Assembly: GCF_028583425.1 (NCBI RefSeq)
Contig: NC_072806.1
Span: 34,828,001-34,892,000 of the forward strand
Length of the DNA: 64,000 bases
Direction: 5' to 3'
DNA from: Eublepharis macularius
Lineage: Eukaryota; Chordata; Lepidosauria; Squamata; Eublepharidae
Shown: positions 40,965 through 51,672 of the stretch, in pieces
Position numbering within the stretch: position 1 is the stretch's first letter
Layout: every line of letters starts with the position of its first letter
Made by a program: the position numbers and the translations under genes
The notes under the pieces: generated by a model
Told to the model about the DNA's origin: nothing
What the model saw: only the letters and a program-made list of their open reading frames with translations
Databases searched by the model: none

Positions 40965-41168
40965 GAGAGCCAAGCTACAAGTGACGCCTGACACAGGTTG
41001 GACACTTGTCAGCTTCCCTCAACTTCTGATGGGAAATGTAGGCGTCCTGGTTTTACAGCTTGGCTCTCCATTACAGCTGCAAGACCAGGACGCCTACATT
41101 TCCCATCAGAACTTGAGGGAAGCTGACAAGTGTCCAACCTGTGTAAGGCGTCACTTGTAGCTTGGCTC
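40965..41168. mobile_element. Foldback MITE, GAGAGCCAAGCTACAAGTGA ends
   Basis: About 90-bp arms that match almost base for base (GCCAAGCTACAAGTGACG, GACACTTGTCAGCTTCCCTC, ATGTAGGCGTCCTGGT). The short loop contains CAGCTTGGCTCTCC, itself a copy of the terminus. Confidence 0.75.
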
Positions 41169-41263
41169 CGAGGGCTCCACATCTTTATGACTTTGTGGGC
41201 TCCTTCTGGGGGGTTCACGCTGCCCCTGGGCAGTGATCGACCAACTGTGAAGAGACAGCATCA

Positions 41264-41430
41264 GTATCTATCGTCTAGTCGCCTGGAAGGATATTCAAAA
41301 TAAGGGCCAAATAGAGGCAGTGTTGCTTGCCAGGAGCTCAAACGGCAGCCGCTTGAGCTCCTGGCAAGCAAAATTGCCTCTATTTGGCCCCTGTTTTGAA
41401 TATCCTTCCAGGCGACTAGACGATAGATAC
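41264..41430. mobile_element. Near-perfect hairpin, about 80 bp per arm
   Basis: Starts GTATCTATCGTCTAGTCGCC and ends in its complement, symmetrical around 41347. Only one or two mismatches are visible. No family is recognised. Confidence 0.65.
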
Positions 41431-41579
41431 GTGCACGGCCTGGGTCTTCTGGGGGGCCCCAGCCTGCGGGTTCTCTTCACTTCCTGCAAGTGTAGGGCCT
41501 GATTTGGATCAAGACCACAGCACAGACGGGGAAGGGGCGTTTGTTGTCCCCCTGCAGCGTTTTCCCAACCTGAAACAGT

Positions 41580-42032
41580 GGCCGTTTTCAGACACACCCA
41601 TAAGATCGTGCAAAACTCATGGAACGAAGCGTCTTCCTGACAGCCAGTTCGGTGTAGTGGTTAAGAGTGTGGGACTATAACCTGGAGAACTGGGTTTGAT
41701 TCCCCACTCCTCCGCTTGAAGCCAGCTGGGCGACCTTAGGCCAGTCACAGCTTCTCAGAGCTCTCTCAGCTCCACCCACCTCACAGGGTGTTTTGTTGTG
41801 GGGATAATAATGGCATGCTTTGTAAACCGCTCTGAGTGGTCATTAAGTTGTCCTGAAGGGTGGTATATAAATCGAAGGTTATTATTATTAGCATGATTTC
41901 TTGGGACGATCCCCTTTAATGGCGCAATGACATCAGAAATCACGCCATTAAACGGATCCGTGCTGGGAAATCACGCTAGGAAGACGCTTCGTTCCGTGGT
42001 ATTCTGGAGGCTTTGACCATGTGAAAACAGCC
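41580..42032. mobile_element. Foldback MITE, GGCCGTTTTCA ends, split by a SINE
   Basis: Left part GGCCGTTTTCAGACAC...GAAGCGTCTTCCTG; right part resumes after the SINE with GCATGATTTCTTGG and ends GTGAAAACAGCC. The core (AAATCACGCCATTAAACGG) is self-complementary with sequence in the right part. Confidence 0.6.
41640..41891 (+). repeat. tRNA-derived SINE inserted in a MITE
   Basis: CAGTTCGGTGTAGTGGTTAA (A-box), GGGTTTGATTCCCCACTCC (B-box), the GGCCAGTCACAG body, and a CTTTGTAAACCGCTCTGAG tail ending in an ATT microsatellite. The most complete copy of this SINE in the window. Confidence 0.85.
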
Positions 42033-42404
42033 AGTATTAGGGAGGTATTATTTTGTAAAACCCAGCTGTTCCTTGAGATGCATGTGGGTTTCTTCAATTG
42101 GCCAATAACACCCCCCCCCACACACACACACACATAGTTTGAGGTTGAAAAATTGGCAGCTCTGATCTGAATTGAGCGCTACACCAGCAGGAACTGAGAA
42201 CCATCCATTCTTGTCTGTTTTATATCTGACCCAGGCGGGGATCCCAGAGCCAAGCTGTGTACACACAAACTTGTGAATCACGGTTTGGACTTTGAGGACT
42301 AGTTGCTTGAGATACTTCTCTGCAATTGCTCTGCTTTATTTGAGGGTTCTTACTCAATCATGCCAGCAGTTTGAATGTTTGAAGATGAATTGGAGCACTA
42401 GTGG

Positions 42405-42600
42405 GAGGAGGTCACAGCTCAGGGGCAGAACGTCTGCTTGGCATGCAGGAGGTCCCAGGTTCAATACCCGGCATCTCCAATTTAAAGATCAAGTCAGAGG
42501 TGATATGAAAAGACCTCTTCTCAAGATCTTGAAGAGCAGCTGCCAGTCAGAGGACCCAATATTGGCCTCGATGTCCAATTGGCCACCTGATTCACTATAA
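42405..42600 (+). repeat. tRNA-Ala-like SINE
   Basis: CACAGCTCAGGGGCAGAACG (A-box region), CTTGGCATGCAGGAGGTCCC (anticodon arm), and GGTTCAATACCCGGCATCTCC (B-box and acceptor) resemble tRNA-Ala. The non-tRNA tail and missing 5' acceptor strand show a SINE, not a tRNA gene. Confidence 0.7.
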
Positions 42601-42607
42601 ATGAATG

Positions 42608-42789
42608 AAACCCTGCCCTCAAGTCATAGCTGACTTATAGAGACCCCTGGTGGAGTTTTCACCAGACTAACAGAGGTGGTTTGCCACTGTCTGGCTCTGC
42701 AACCCTGATCTTCATTGGAGGTCTCCCATCCAAGTACTAACCAAGGCTGACCCTGCTTAGCTTCAGGCTCACCTGGGCTATCCAGGCAA
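42608..42789 (-). repeat. 5S rRNA-derived SINE
   Basis: The minus strand starts with a 5S-like internal promoter region (AAGCTAAGCAGGGTCAGCC, TTAGTACTTGGATGGGAGAC). Then follows a body with GTGAAAACTCCACCAGGGG and a GTCAGCTATGACTTGAGGGC tail. A second copy is at 58575-58748. Too short for a 5S gene. Confidence 0.75.
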
Positions 42790-43837
42790 CTTTTAATGTC
42801 CACTTATCCAGAAAGGGATGGTATTTCCCTGTCTGTGTGTCTCTGTTTTAACAACGGATTTTAGAGAGTTGATTCACTTCTGGTCATGGAAGATATTGGG
42901 GAGAAACGCCCAAAGGAAACAAGAGGCAATGCACGCACGCAACCTAAACTTCGAAGGCCCAAATTGGCGCCAATTGAATAGGCCAGAACAGGAAGTTTAT
43001 TCCTTATAAAATAAACGAGCTAGCTTTATCCTCAAGGTGAGTTGTCCTGACTGCGGATCGAAGTCTAAACATACTTTTTGGAGAATGGACCACGTGTGTG
43101 TGTCGCCTGGCTGGGGGAAAAGGCACGCGTCCAACATCAACAGTTGCGGCTCATTCTTGGCATAGAAGTTCACCCGCTGCTCCTGTTTATCTCCACCACT
43201 CAAGGAGAGAGGGGAAAGAAAGGGTGGATTTAGATGGAGAGCTTCTCTATTGTTATCTGTGGCTGCTGATTATTCTGTGACTTTTGTTGTTGTATTTTAA
43301 ATTTCCTATTCTAATTTTAGACCATTATATTTTAAGTTTCATTTTCTAAACAATGTGTTCAATTTACATCACCAATTCATATTGTAGTGATGTGGGGGTG
43401 GGGGTGGGGGAAGGCCCCCCAAGTTTTTGATTGCACAAAAATTGCATTGAGAGGAAACCCATTTCAAGTTTTCTGCTGTGGGGGAGCAATGCTGCACTCT
43501 CAAGTGCCACCCTCCCTTTCTCACTGGAAAGCCCATTTATAGCGGACAGGGCACTGGTTTTTGGAATTTCACTAGGATTTACTCACATTTTCAAACCTAT
43601 CTTTACAGTATTGAGAACAAGAAACCTGCTTTTAAAAAAAAACCCTAAAAAATAAGATACTTGCAGAAATGATCAATATATTATGTTGGATCCAGCACAG
43701 CATTTCCACGGGTTCAAAATCTTGCATCCATAGACTGTGACTTTCTCATCTCTCCCCTCCCATAGCAGCATGAAATCCCCCCATCCCAATTCTGATCCTT
43801 GGGGACAAGGGACCCCCCCTTGGAACTAGATTTTAGA
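42790..43837. other. Intergenic, nothing recognised
   Basis: No named repeat or exon. A G-rich run (GGGGGTGGGGGTGGGGG) lies near 43393-43410. Open frames are short and featureless. Confidence 0.5.
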
Positions 43838-44092
43838 CTGCTTTTTTTCTGGGAAAAGAGGTGGTAGAACTCAGTGGGTTGCCCTCAGAGAAAATGGTCA
43901 CATGGCTGGTGGCCCCGCCCCCTGATCTCCAGACAGAGGGGAGTGTAGATTGCCCTCTGCGCAAAGCGGCGTGGAGGGCCATCTAAGCTCCCCTCTGTCT
44001 GGAGATCAGGGGGTGGGGCCACCAGCCATGTGACCATTTTCAAGAGGTGCCGGAACTCCATTCCACCGCATTCCAGCTGAAAAAAAGCCCTG
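43838..44092. mobile_element. hAT-type MITE, CAGGGCTTTTTTTC family, left end worn
   Basis: Left end reads CTGCTTTTTTTCTGGG; right end GAAAAAAAGCCCTG. The interior foldback around GATCTCCAGACAGAGG is intact. No duplication can be recognised. 44093-44599 shows nothing else that I can name. Confidence 0.8.
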
Positions 44093-44599
44093 CTCCTAGG
44101 GATCTTTGCACCCATAGAAGTGCTGCATTGGTTCTTCTAGCCCATAGTTTGTTACACTGAATTCCAAACTGCATGTTAACTGAATTTTCTGTCTCTCTTC
44201 CTCTTCCACTTGCCCATCTGTGTCTTTCACTTTTTCTTTTTCTTTCTATTATATTTTTGTGCCTCCCTTCTTCCAAGGAATTGAGAGCAGCACACATAGG
44301 CCTATTTTATCACCACCGCTACCGTTTAAGGTAGGTCAGGTGGAGAGAAGAGGACTGGCCCAAGGTTTCCCAGGAAACTGGATGGGAATTTGAACTTCAG
44401 TCTCTCCAGTCCAAGTCTGGCATTCTGTGAGCACACGTGTAGCATTCTAGGGTGTGCTCGAACCACCAATCTTTCCATTAACAGTTGGACATATTCACTG
44501 ATTGCCCCCAAATGGGTGGCAAACTCTCAAAATGATCTGAAAGAAAACGGTAGCTATGCTACAGGGGGAGGGGGTAACCCACTGGAAGCTTCTGGTGTG

Positions 44600-45725
44600 A
44601 CCAGTTTGAGGTCTTGACACATCACTTTGAAGAGTGTTTCAGGGCACTTCCTGTGTTGGTCTGCACCAAGATTCTGCACATTGAAAACCAACAAGATTTC
44701 CAGGCAGAGATCTTGAAGTTCACTGTTCTCCTCACTTTCAATGGAGTTTGTCTGACCTTTTCAGACTCAGTTAAGAGCCTAGAGGTTATACTGGATTCAG
44801 AGCTACTTCTAGAAAAGCATGTTAAGGCAGCTGCAAAAAATGCTTTCTACAAGCTTACTGTAGCCTGGAAGATGGCCCCCTACCTTGATATGACCAATCT
44901 GGCCACCTGGATCCGTGCCATGGTGACATTGAGACTTGATTGCTGTACGTAAGTCTCCCCTCTAAGTTATCGCAGAGACTTCAGTTGGTGTGGAACACTG
45001 CAGCTTGGTTACTACGGGAGCTAGGAGAAGCATAAATATTACTCCCAGTCTGTCGTCACTCCATTGACTACCTATTATTTACTGGGCTCAACTCAAAGTA
45101 TTGGTTATCATATACAAAGGTCTTCAAGGCTTCGGTCTGTCAAATCTACGGGACCGCCTCCCTCCCTATGTCCCTCCACGGCAGCTTCGCTCACCTGAAC
45201 AGGGCCTTCTGCAGGTGCCCCCTTGCACATGGGCAAAACCAGCAGCTGCCCATACACGTGCATTCTCTGTGGTGGCCTCCACCTTCTGGAGCAGCCTACC
45301 TGAAGAGGGTAGGAAAGCTCCCACTCTTCTGGCTTTCTGAAAACTCTGCAAAAGTGAATTATTCAAGAGGGCTTTTTACTCAGATAGGAGGCTGTGCTGT
45401 AGGAAAGTGGTCTCGAAGAGATGCATCACTAAAGGGATAGGAACTATAGACTTTACTACTATGTAGTGCCTGTTGCTGCGAGCATGATCTTACTGAGTGG
45501 TGTTGTTTATTTGGTCGGTCTTAGAATTGCTTATGCCCTGTTTCAACATTTTTTCAACTCCTTACTGGGTTTCTACTGGTTCTTTGCAACTTTGCATTGA
45601 TATACTCTGTTACATTGTTTATTGATGTGCCTTTGAAACTGACTGTACTGACTCACACTATATAAACCACCTTGAGTCTCAGTGAAAAAGAGAGACTATA
45701 AATAATGTAAATATATAAATAAATA
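44600..45725 (+). mobile_element. L2-clade LINE 3' fragment
   Basis: Plus-strand RT-end and post-RT text (LEVILDSELLLEKHVKAAAK, MTNLATWIRAMVTLRLDCC, LRDRLPPYVPPRQLRSPEQG) with stops between segments. Then the 3'UTR GAACTATAGACTTTACTACT and an A/T microsatellite tail. Same layout as 24105-25060. Confidence 0.8.
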
Positions 45726-46510
45726 AAATATTCCACGGGAGTAGGAGCACCTGCAAACAGCTTCCATTTCTCTCCTCCTGTGTAATTGCTTGCATTGCTA
45801 AACGGTGGGAGGAATATACAGATGATAAACAGCTGCATGCAGGACACGTGCTGAATCCGGAGAGTTGTCATCCCAGCATTTTATAGAGCAGTGAATTAAT
45901 CTATCATAACCATTTCTCAAAGCAAAATAAACACAAAGATTCCAAGGTAGTAGTATTAGGACTAGTTAATGCAAATAGTGCAGAAGTCTGTATGATTTTT
46001 GACATGTTTACAGCTGCAAAATTGTTAGTAGCAAAAAATTGGAACAGTAATAAACACCTCACAATCAAATTTGGGGTTTAAAATGTCCAGGGTATCATGA
46101 AATTGTCAAAACATCTTCAGTTAAGAGATGGCCGAATTAACAAAGCACGTTTTTCTGAGAGCTGGAAATCCTTTTTTAAATTGTGGAGGAAGAAATTAAA
46201 TATGACCATTAGATTTGCACAATTGGGCCTCGATTTTACATTGAACAGGATAACAGACGCGAATAAATAGTTAAGACTGAGTGTTAATTGAAATAGCTAC
46301 CTCAACAAGCTTGACATTTTGAAATGGCAACATTGTAATGATTGTTAGTTTATAATTTTTTGTTTGTTGCAGGTGAGTTGTTTCAAAATGAAAAAAATGT
46401 GATTAGACATTGTATTGTATTGTAAATTTCTCCCTCTCACCCCACCCACTCAAGGGCAAATGGGACCTTTTCCAAGTCCTGGAGGAAGGATGGGTGGAAA
46501 TCAGTGCAAT
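45726..46510. other. Intergenic, nothing recognised
   Basis: A/T-rich sequence with no named repeat, exon or RNA gene. Confidence 0.5.
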
Positions 46511-46793
46511 CAGGGCTTTTTTTCAGCTGGAACGCAGTGGAACGGAGTTCCGGCACCTCTTAAAAATGATCACATGGCCAGAGGCCCCGCCCCCTGATCT
46601 CCAGACAGAGGGGAGTTTAAATCTCAACTCCCCCCTGTCTGGAGATCAGGGGGCGGAGCCACCAGCCATGTGACAATTTTTGCAGAGGGTAATTTAAACT
46701 TTAAAAAGCTCCCCCCTTGTTCCAGCTGACTCAAAGTGACTTCATTGTGCAGCCTTGAGTTCCACCACCTCTTTTCCCAGAAAAAAATCCCTG
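46511..46793. mobile_element. hAT-type MITE, CAGGGCTTTTTTTC family, complete
   Basis: Starts CAGGGCTTTTTTTCAGC, ends AAAAAAATCCCTG, with duplication AGTGCAAT/AGTGCAAC (7 of 8). The interior foldback is shorter than in other copies. 46794-47170 holds nothing named. Confidence 0.9.
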
Positions 46794-47170
46794 AGTGCAA
46801 CTATATATAATATGAATACTGGTATTCTTTTTAAAAACAAAAAAGCACTGTATGTAATTCTTTAGGACTCAGCACCCTCCCTCCACTCTTTAGAAGCAAA
46901 ATATTTTATTAGTGGCGGATAGATCTTGCTTCTTGCAATGTACATATGCGCATGAATGGGGGAATGCACTGCACATCTTGCCATTTCATGCAGGGCATGG
47001 GCCGAATTATACTTTGAGGTGTTGGTAATTCACAGCAAAGGGGGGGGGGGAATTACTATATCCTTAAACAAAAAAATAAGCACAATTCAGGTTTTGAAAT
47101 CAGTAGAGGAAATGACACATGAAATCATCAGGCAGCCAGAAAGGTAGCACATCTGGTACACCTGGCATAA

Positions 47171-47300
47171 TAGGGGTGTGCATAACAAAAAAACCGAACT
47201 AAAAATACACACAAAAATCGCTTGTTAAAGTGACTTCTGGAACAGCGGAACACATTCGGGAAATGGAGCTATAACAACCTCCCCACCACCAAAAAGATTG
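47171..47300. mobile_element. TAGGGGTGTGC-type hAT end fragment
   Basis: TAGGGGTGTGCATAAC followed by AAAAAACCGAAC resembles the terminus of the 3803-7398 foldback family. The other end was not found. Confidence 0.4.
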
Positions 47301-47508
47301 TGTGTTTTGTTTCCGTTTTACCAGTGCAGCAGCCATGCAGGCAGGCCAAGAAATCTTGTTTTCCTTAGCAGCAAGTCTGTCTGCACATGGAAGGACAAAA
47401 CTTGTCAGAATTTTTATTTTCAGACACGCAAACAGGACTCTCTCATTCAGTTCTGCTTGTCATTTCATCTTCTTAGCTTTCTTTTGGTTCTGGGTTAAAC
47501 GTTTTAGG

Positions 47509-47747
47509 TTGGGACAGCCCACTTACTGAATGCTGGCAGCTTTCCCCCAGAAATCAACATGGCTCTGTTTGCAGAACAGCTGTGGACCATTTGGCTTCTG
47601 TTTGGCGCCTTTTCTGGGAATGCACTTTCCATGCTCCCAAAAAAGGCACCGAAAACATGGAAGCCAAATAGCCCACAGCCATTTTGCGAACAGCTGTCTG
47701 GATTCCTGGGAGAAAGCCACTAGTGTTTGGTGAGTGGGCCGTCCCTT
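47509..47747. mobile_element. Foldback MITE targeted by the L1
   Basis: Arms TTGGGACAGCCCACT...GCAGAACAGCTGTGG and their worn complement pair across the 240 bp. The right terminal sequence is split by the L1, and AAACGGCCTTA after the L1 probably belongs to it. Confidence 0.6.
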
Positions 47748-47760
47748 TAAGAGCATGTGG

Positions 47761-50700
47761 TTATGTGGAAGTTCAGAAAAAGAACTAAGAGGAAAGGATG
47801 GAGAATAAATGAGGATTTGTTACAAGAGGGAGAAAATATGGAGATGTTGAGAAGGGAAACTAAGTTCTTCATACAACATAACATGAATCGAGAAGTACCA
47901 ACCAATAAGGTATTGGATACCTACAAAGCAGTAATTAGAGGCACACTAATGGACTTAAATGGAAGAGCCAGAAAAAAAAGAGAGGAGAAGAGACAGGAGA
48001 TTATGGAGAAAATAAAAGCCAAAGAAATACAACTAAAGAAAAGACCAGGGAAAAAGAAAATCTATCAGGATATTAAAATCCTTCAAGAGCAGTTGACGGC
48101 AATGAACAACAAAGAACTGGAATGGAATCTTAAGAGAATGAACCAAAAGTCGTTTGAAGGTGCAAATAAACCTGGGAAATACCTGGCATGGCAATTGAAG
48201 AAGAGAAAGGAGAAGAAGACAATAAATAAAATATGTGAGGACAATAAAGCACATTTGGAACAGACTGCTATTAGTAGAGCCTTTTACAAATTTTATGCTA
48301 AACTGTACAATAAAAAAGAAGTGAATAAAGACTCAATAGCGACATATTTGGGGAAAATGAAGCTTCCAGCAATTTCGGAAGATTGGAGAGACAAATTGAA
48401 TAGTGAAGTAACAGAGGAAGAGATAAGGAAGGCAATACAGTCAACAAACCTGGGAAAGGTGCCAGGACCTGATGGACTTACAGCTAAATTTTATAAGGTA
48501 ATGGTCTATGAACTGGTACCATTCCTAAAAGAAGTGATCAATGGTGTTTTGAGAGATCAAAGAATTCCAGATACTTGGAGTGAAGCTAATATAACATTGA
48601 TCCCCAAAGAAGGACAAGACTTGACTAATGTTAAAAATTATAGACCTATTTCCTTACTCGATAATGATTATAAGATCTTTGCGAAGATCTTGGCAGAAAG
48701 AGTAAAGGGATGGTTATCCGAAGTTATTGGAGAAGAACAAGCTGGTTTTTTACCGAATAGACAAATCAAAGACAATTTAAGGACAGTTATAAATGCTATT
48801 GAATATTATGATAGGCATTGTGATAAGGAGGTTGGTTTCTTCTTTGTGGATGCTGAAAAAGCATTTGACAATTTGAACTGGGACTTTATGTTTGCCACTA
48901 TGGAACAGCTACAAATGGTTGAAAGATTCATAAGAGCAGTGAAAGAAATTTACAGAGACCAGAGTGCAGCAATTGTGGTGAATGACGAGCTGACTAAGAA
49001 ATTGACTATAGGCAAAGGTACAAGGCAAGGTTGCCCGCTGTCTCCACTGTTGTGCATTTTGGTTTTGGAAATTTTGATGATACAGATTCGAGAAGATAAT
49101 GCGATCCGTGGAATAAAAATAAAAGACTTTTCCTATAAGGTCAGAGCATTTGCAGATGATATAATGTTAATTGTGGAAGATCCAATCGAGAACATGCCTA
49201 AGGTAATAGAAAAAATCAAAGAATTTGGAGATCTGGCAGGTTTTTATGTAAATAAAAAGAAGTCAAAGATATTATGTAAAAATATGACTAAACAAAAACA
49301 AGAATTATTAACGGAAATAACAGACTGTGAAGTAACAAGTAAGGTGAAAGATTTGGGAATTGAACTGACTGCAAAAAATATAGATCTATTCAAGAATAAT
49401 TATGAGAAATTGTGGACTCAAATAGAGCAAGATCTGATTAAATGGAATAGATTGAATTTGTCATGGTTGGGAAGAATTGCAGTAGTTAAGATGAATGTGT
49501 TGCCAAGAGTGATGTTTTTGTTACAGACAACACCAGTTATCCGGGACTCTAAGCAGTTTGAAAAATGGCAGAGGAAAATATCGGACTTTGTTTGGGCAGG
49601 CAGGAAGCCTCGGGTGAAAATGAAATTATTACAGGACGCAAAAGAGAGAGGTGGAATGCAACTGCCCAATCTAAGACTATACTACGATGCAATTTGCTTG
49701 GTGTGGCTGAAAGATTGAATGACACTGAAAAACCGCAAATTACTGGCCTTAGAGGGATACAAAAAAATATTTGGATGGCATGCATATCTGTGGTATGAAA
49801 AAGTAAAAGCAGATTCTATGTTTTTGCACCATTACATCCGGAGAAGCCTCTTCACAATTTGGAAGAAGTATAGAGATTACCTTCAGGAAGGAACTCCCTC
49901 CTGGGTGGTTCCTTATGAAGTAATAGACCCGAGAACTGTTGATAATGAACAACGTTTAACGTACAAGGAAATAACACGAACAGATCTTTCTAAATTAAGA
50001 ATAAAGACGCAAGAAGAGTTGTCTTTAAGTTATGACTGGTTTCAATATAGACAGGTTAGAGATCTTTACAACTCCGATTGTGCAAAGGGAGGGATAAGAA
50101 TGGAGAACTCGGAATTAGAGGAAGTAATTTTACAAGAAGACAAAAAGGAAATCTCTAAGGTCTACAAGGTGTTGTTAAAATGGTACACTGAAGATGAGAC
50201 AGTTAAAGTGCAAATGGTGAAGTGGGCTATAAATTTTAACAAAGAAATAACAATGGAGGCGTGGGAATACTTGTGGAAAAATACGTTGAAGATCACGACA
50301 TGCACCAATATTAAAGAGAATGTCTATAAAATGATTTATCGTTGGTATTTGACACCAAAGAAAATTGCGCTAAGGAACTTGAATACGTCTAATAAGTGCT
50401 GGAAATGTAAAAAACATGAAGGATCTTTGTATCATATGTGGTGGACTTGCGAAGTAGCTAGGCAGTACTGGGGGGAAATAATAAGAGTAATAAGTGAGAT
50501 TTTACAATTTCAAGTTAATAAGAACCCAGAACTCCTGCTACTGAACTTGGGAATTGAGGACATTCCAGCACAATACAGGACGTTGCTATTTTATATGACA
50601 GCAGCGGCCAGACTTTTGTACGCGCAAAAGTGGAAAGTACAAGAAGTGCCAACTATTGAGGACTGGATTTACAAATTGCTGTACATGGCAGAGATGGATA

Positions 50701-50825
50701 AAATGACAAGAAAACTGAGAGACCTTGATCCAGGACAGTTTAACACGGATTGGGAGAAGCTGAAACAGTATTTGGTGAAAAAATGGGAGGTGGGAAGAGA
50801 ACTGTGGCAGTTTGAAAATTACTGA
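47761..50825 (+). pseudogene. L1 ORF2 (reverse transcriptase part), one in-frame stop
   Basis: An open frame runs from the truncation point to TGA at 49716-49718 and continues in the same frame to 50825, about 1020 codons. It lacks the N-terminal endonuclease (about 240 residues in full L1 ORF2). It has the RT blocks KVPGPDGLTAKFYK, ITLIPKEGQDLTNVKNYRP, FFVDAEKAFDNLNWDFM, GTRQGCPLSPLL and AFADDIMLIVED, with the catalytic FADD near 49147. The C-terminal domain carries a CWKCKKHEGSLYHMWWTC zinc-knuckle-like site. The stop lies in WLKD-stop-MTLKNRKLLAL, where related L1s usually have Trp, so it looks like one base change. The ATG at 47757 is target DNA plus chance, not a real start. Confidence 0.9.
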
Positions 50826-51660
50826 AATATAACAAAAGAAGAGGGAAGTGACTATACCGGGGGGTGGAGAGTTAATTGAAAATTTCTAAGCAATTATTCT
50901 ATTTGACTACTATACATAGTATTAAGTAATAGAGGTGTTATTATAAGATCTATAAGGATAGAAATTAATTAATTTCATCACTGGCAGATAATTGTATAAT
51001 GGAGAACTTATATAATCAAAATGAATGAATGCAAGAAAGGGGGGAAAAATATATAGTAGCATACAGAATATGGGTTAAATTGATTGACTCATGCTGAATG
51101 TGTATATGGGTTAAAATGATTGACTATTTTTGGTAGATAGTTGTATAATGGAGAAATTAGATAACTAAAATAGTATGAAGATAAGATATGTAGAAGGAAG
51201 TAAAGAGTAACATATGGAGTATGGGTCAAATTGATTGACTTATATTGAATGTATGCAATGCTTATAATGTACTTAAAGTTATGTATAATGAGGGACAAAT
51301 TGTTTGTACCGTATAGACGAGACTAGAATGAGTAAGATAGAGTACAGGCTACTAAAATGACTATTGAAGAATATATGCCAGGAATGTATTATTTAGTTGA
51401 TAAGTTAAAAGGGAAGGGAAATAGAGATAGCATTGTGTTATAATAGATAAGCTTAGAAGAGAGTGAAAATATATGTTTAATAGATAAAATAAGTTTGAAA
51501 TGAGTAGGGGGAAAATAGACAAAGGGTTGGAAAACTGTTGGAAGTCAATAAAAGGGGGGGAAAGGGAGGGGGTTAGAATTGGAATATTAGAATTTAAAGG
51601 AAATTGATTGTAATGGATATTAAATGTTTCTAATCCAATAAAAAATGTAAAAAAAAAAAA
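47761..51660 (+). mobile_element. 5'-truncated L1 retrotransposon with target duplication
   Basis: Flanked by an exact 12-bp duplication AAGAGCATGTGG (47749-47760 and 51661-51672). It has the 3' two thirds of ORF2, an 0.8-kb A/T-rich 3'UTR, and an AATAAAAAATG signal before a poly(A) tract. The endonuclease and ORF1 are missing by 5' truncation. The frame is almost intact, so the insertion is recent. Confidence 0.93.
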
Positions 51661-51672
51661 AAGAGCATGTGG

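Noticed and set aside
42405..42480. tRNA-Ala gene
   Set aside because: The 5' acceptor strand is missing and a non-tRNA tail follows, so it is a SINE.
42713..42789. 5S rRNA gene
   Set aside because: Only part of the 5S sequence is present, fused to a SINE body that recurs at 58575-58748.
47757..47760. ATG as start of the L1 reading frame
   Set aside because: It lies in the target duplication before the L1. The element is 5'-truncated and has no native start here.
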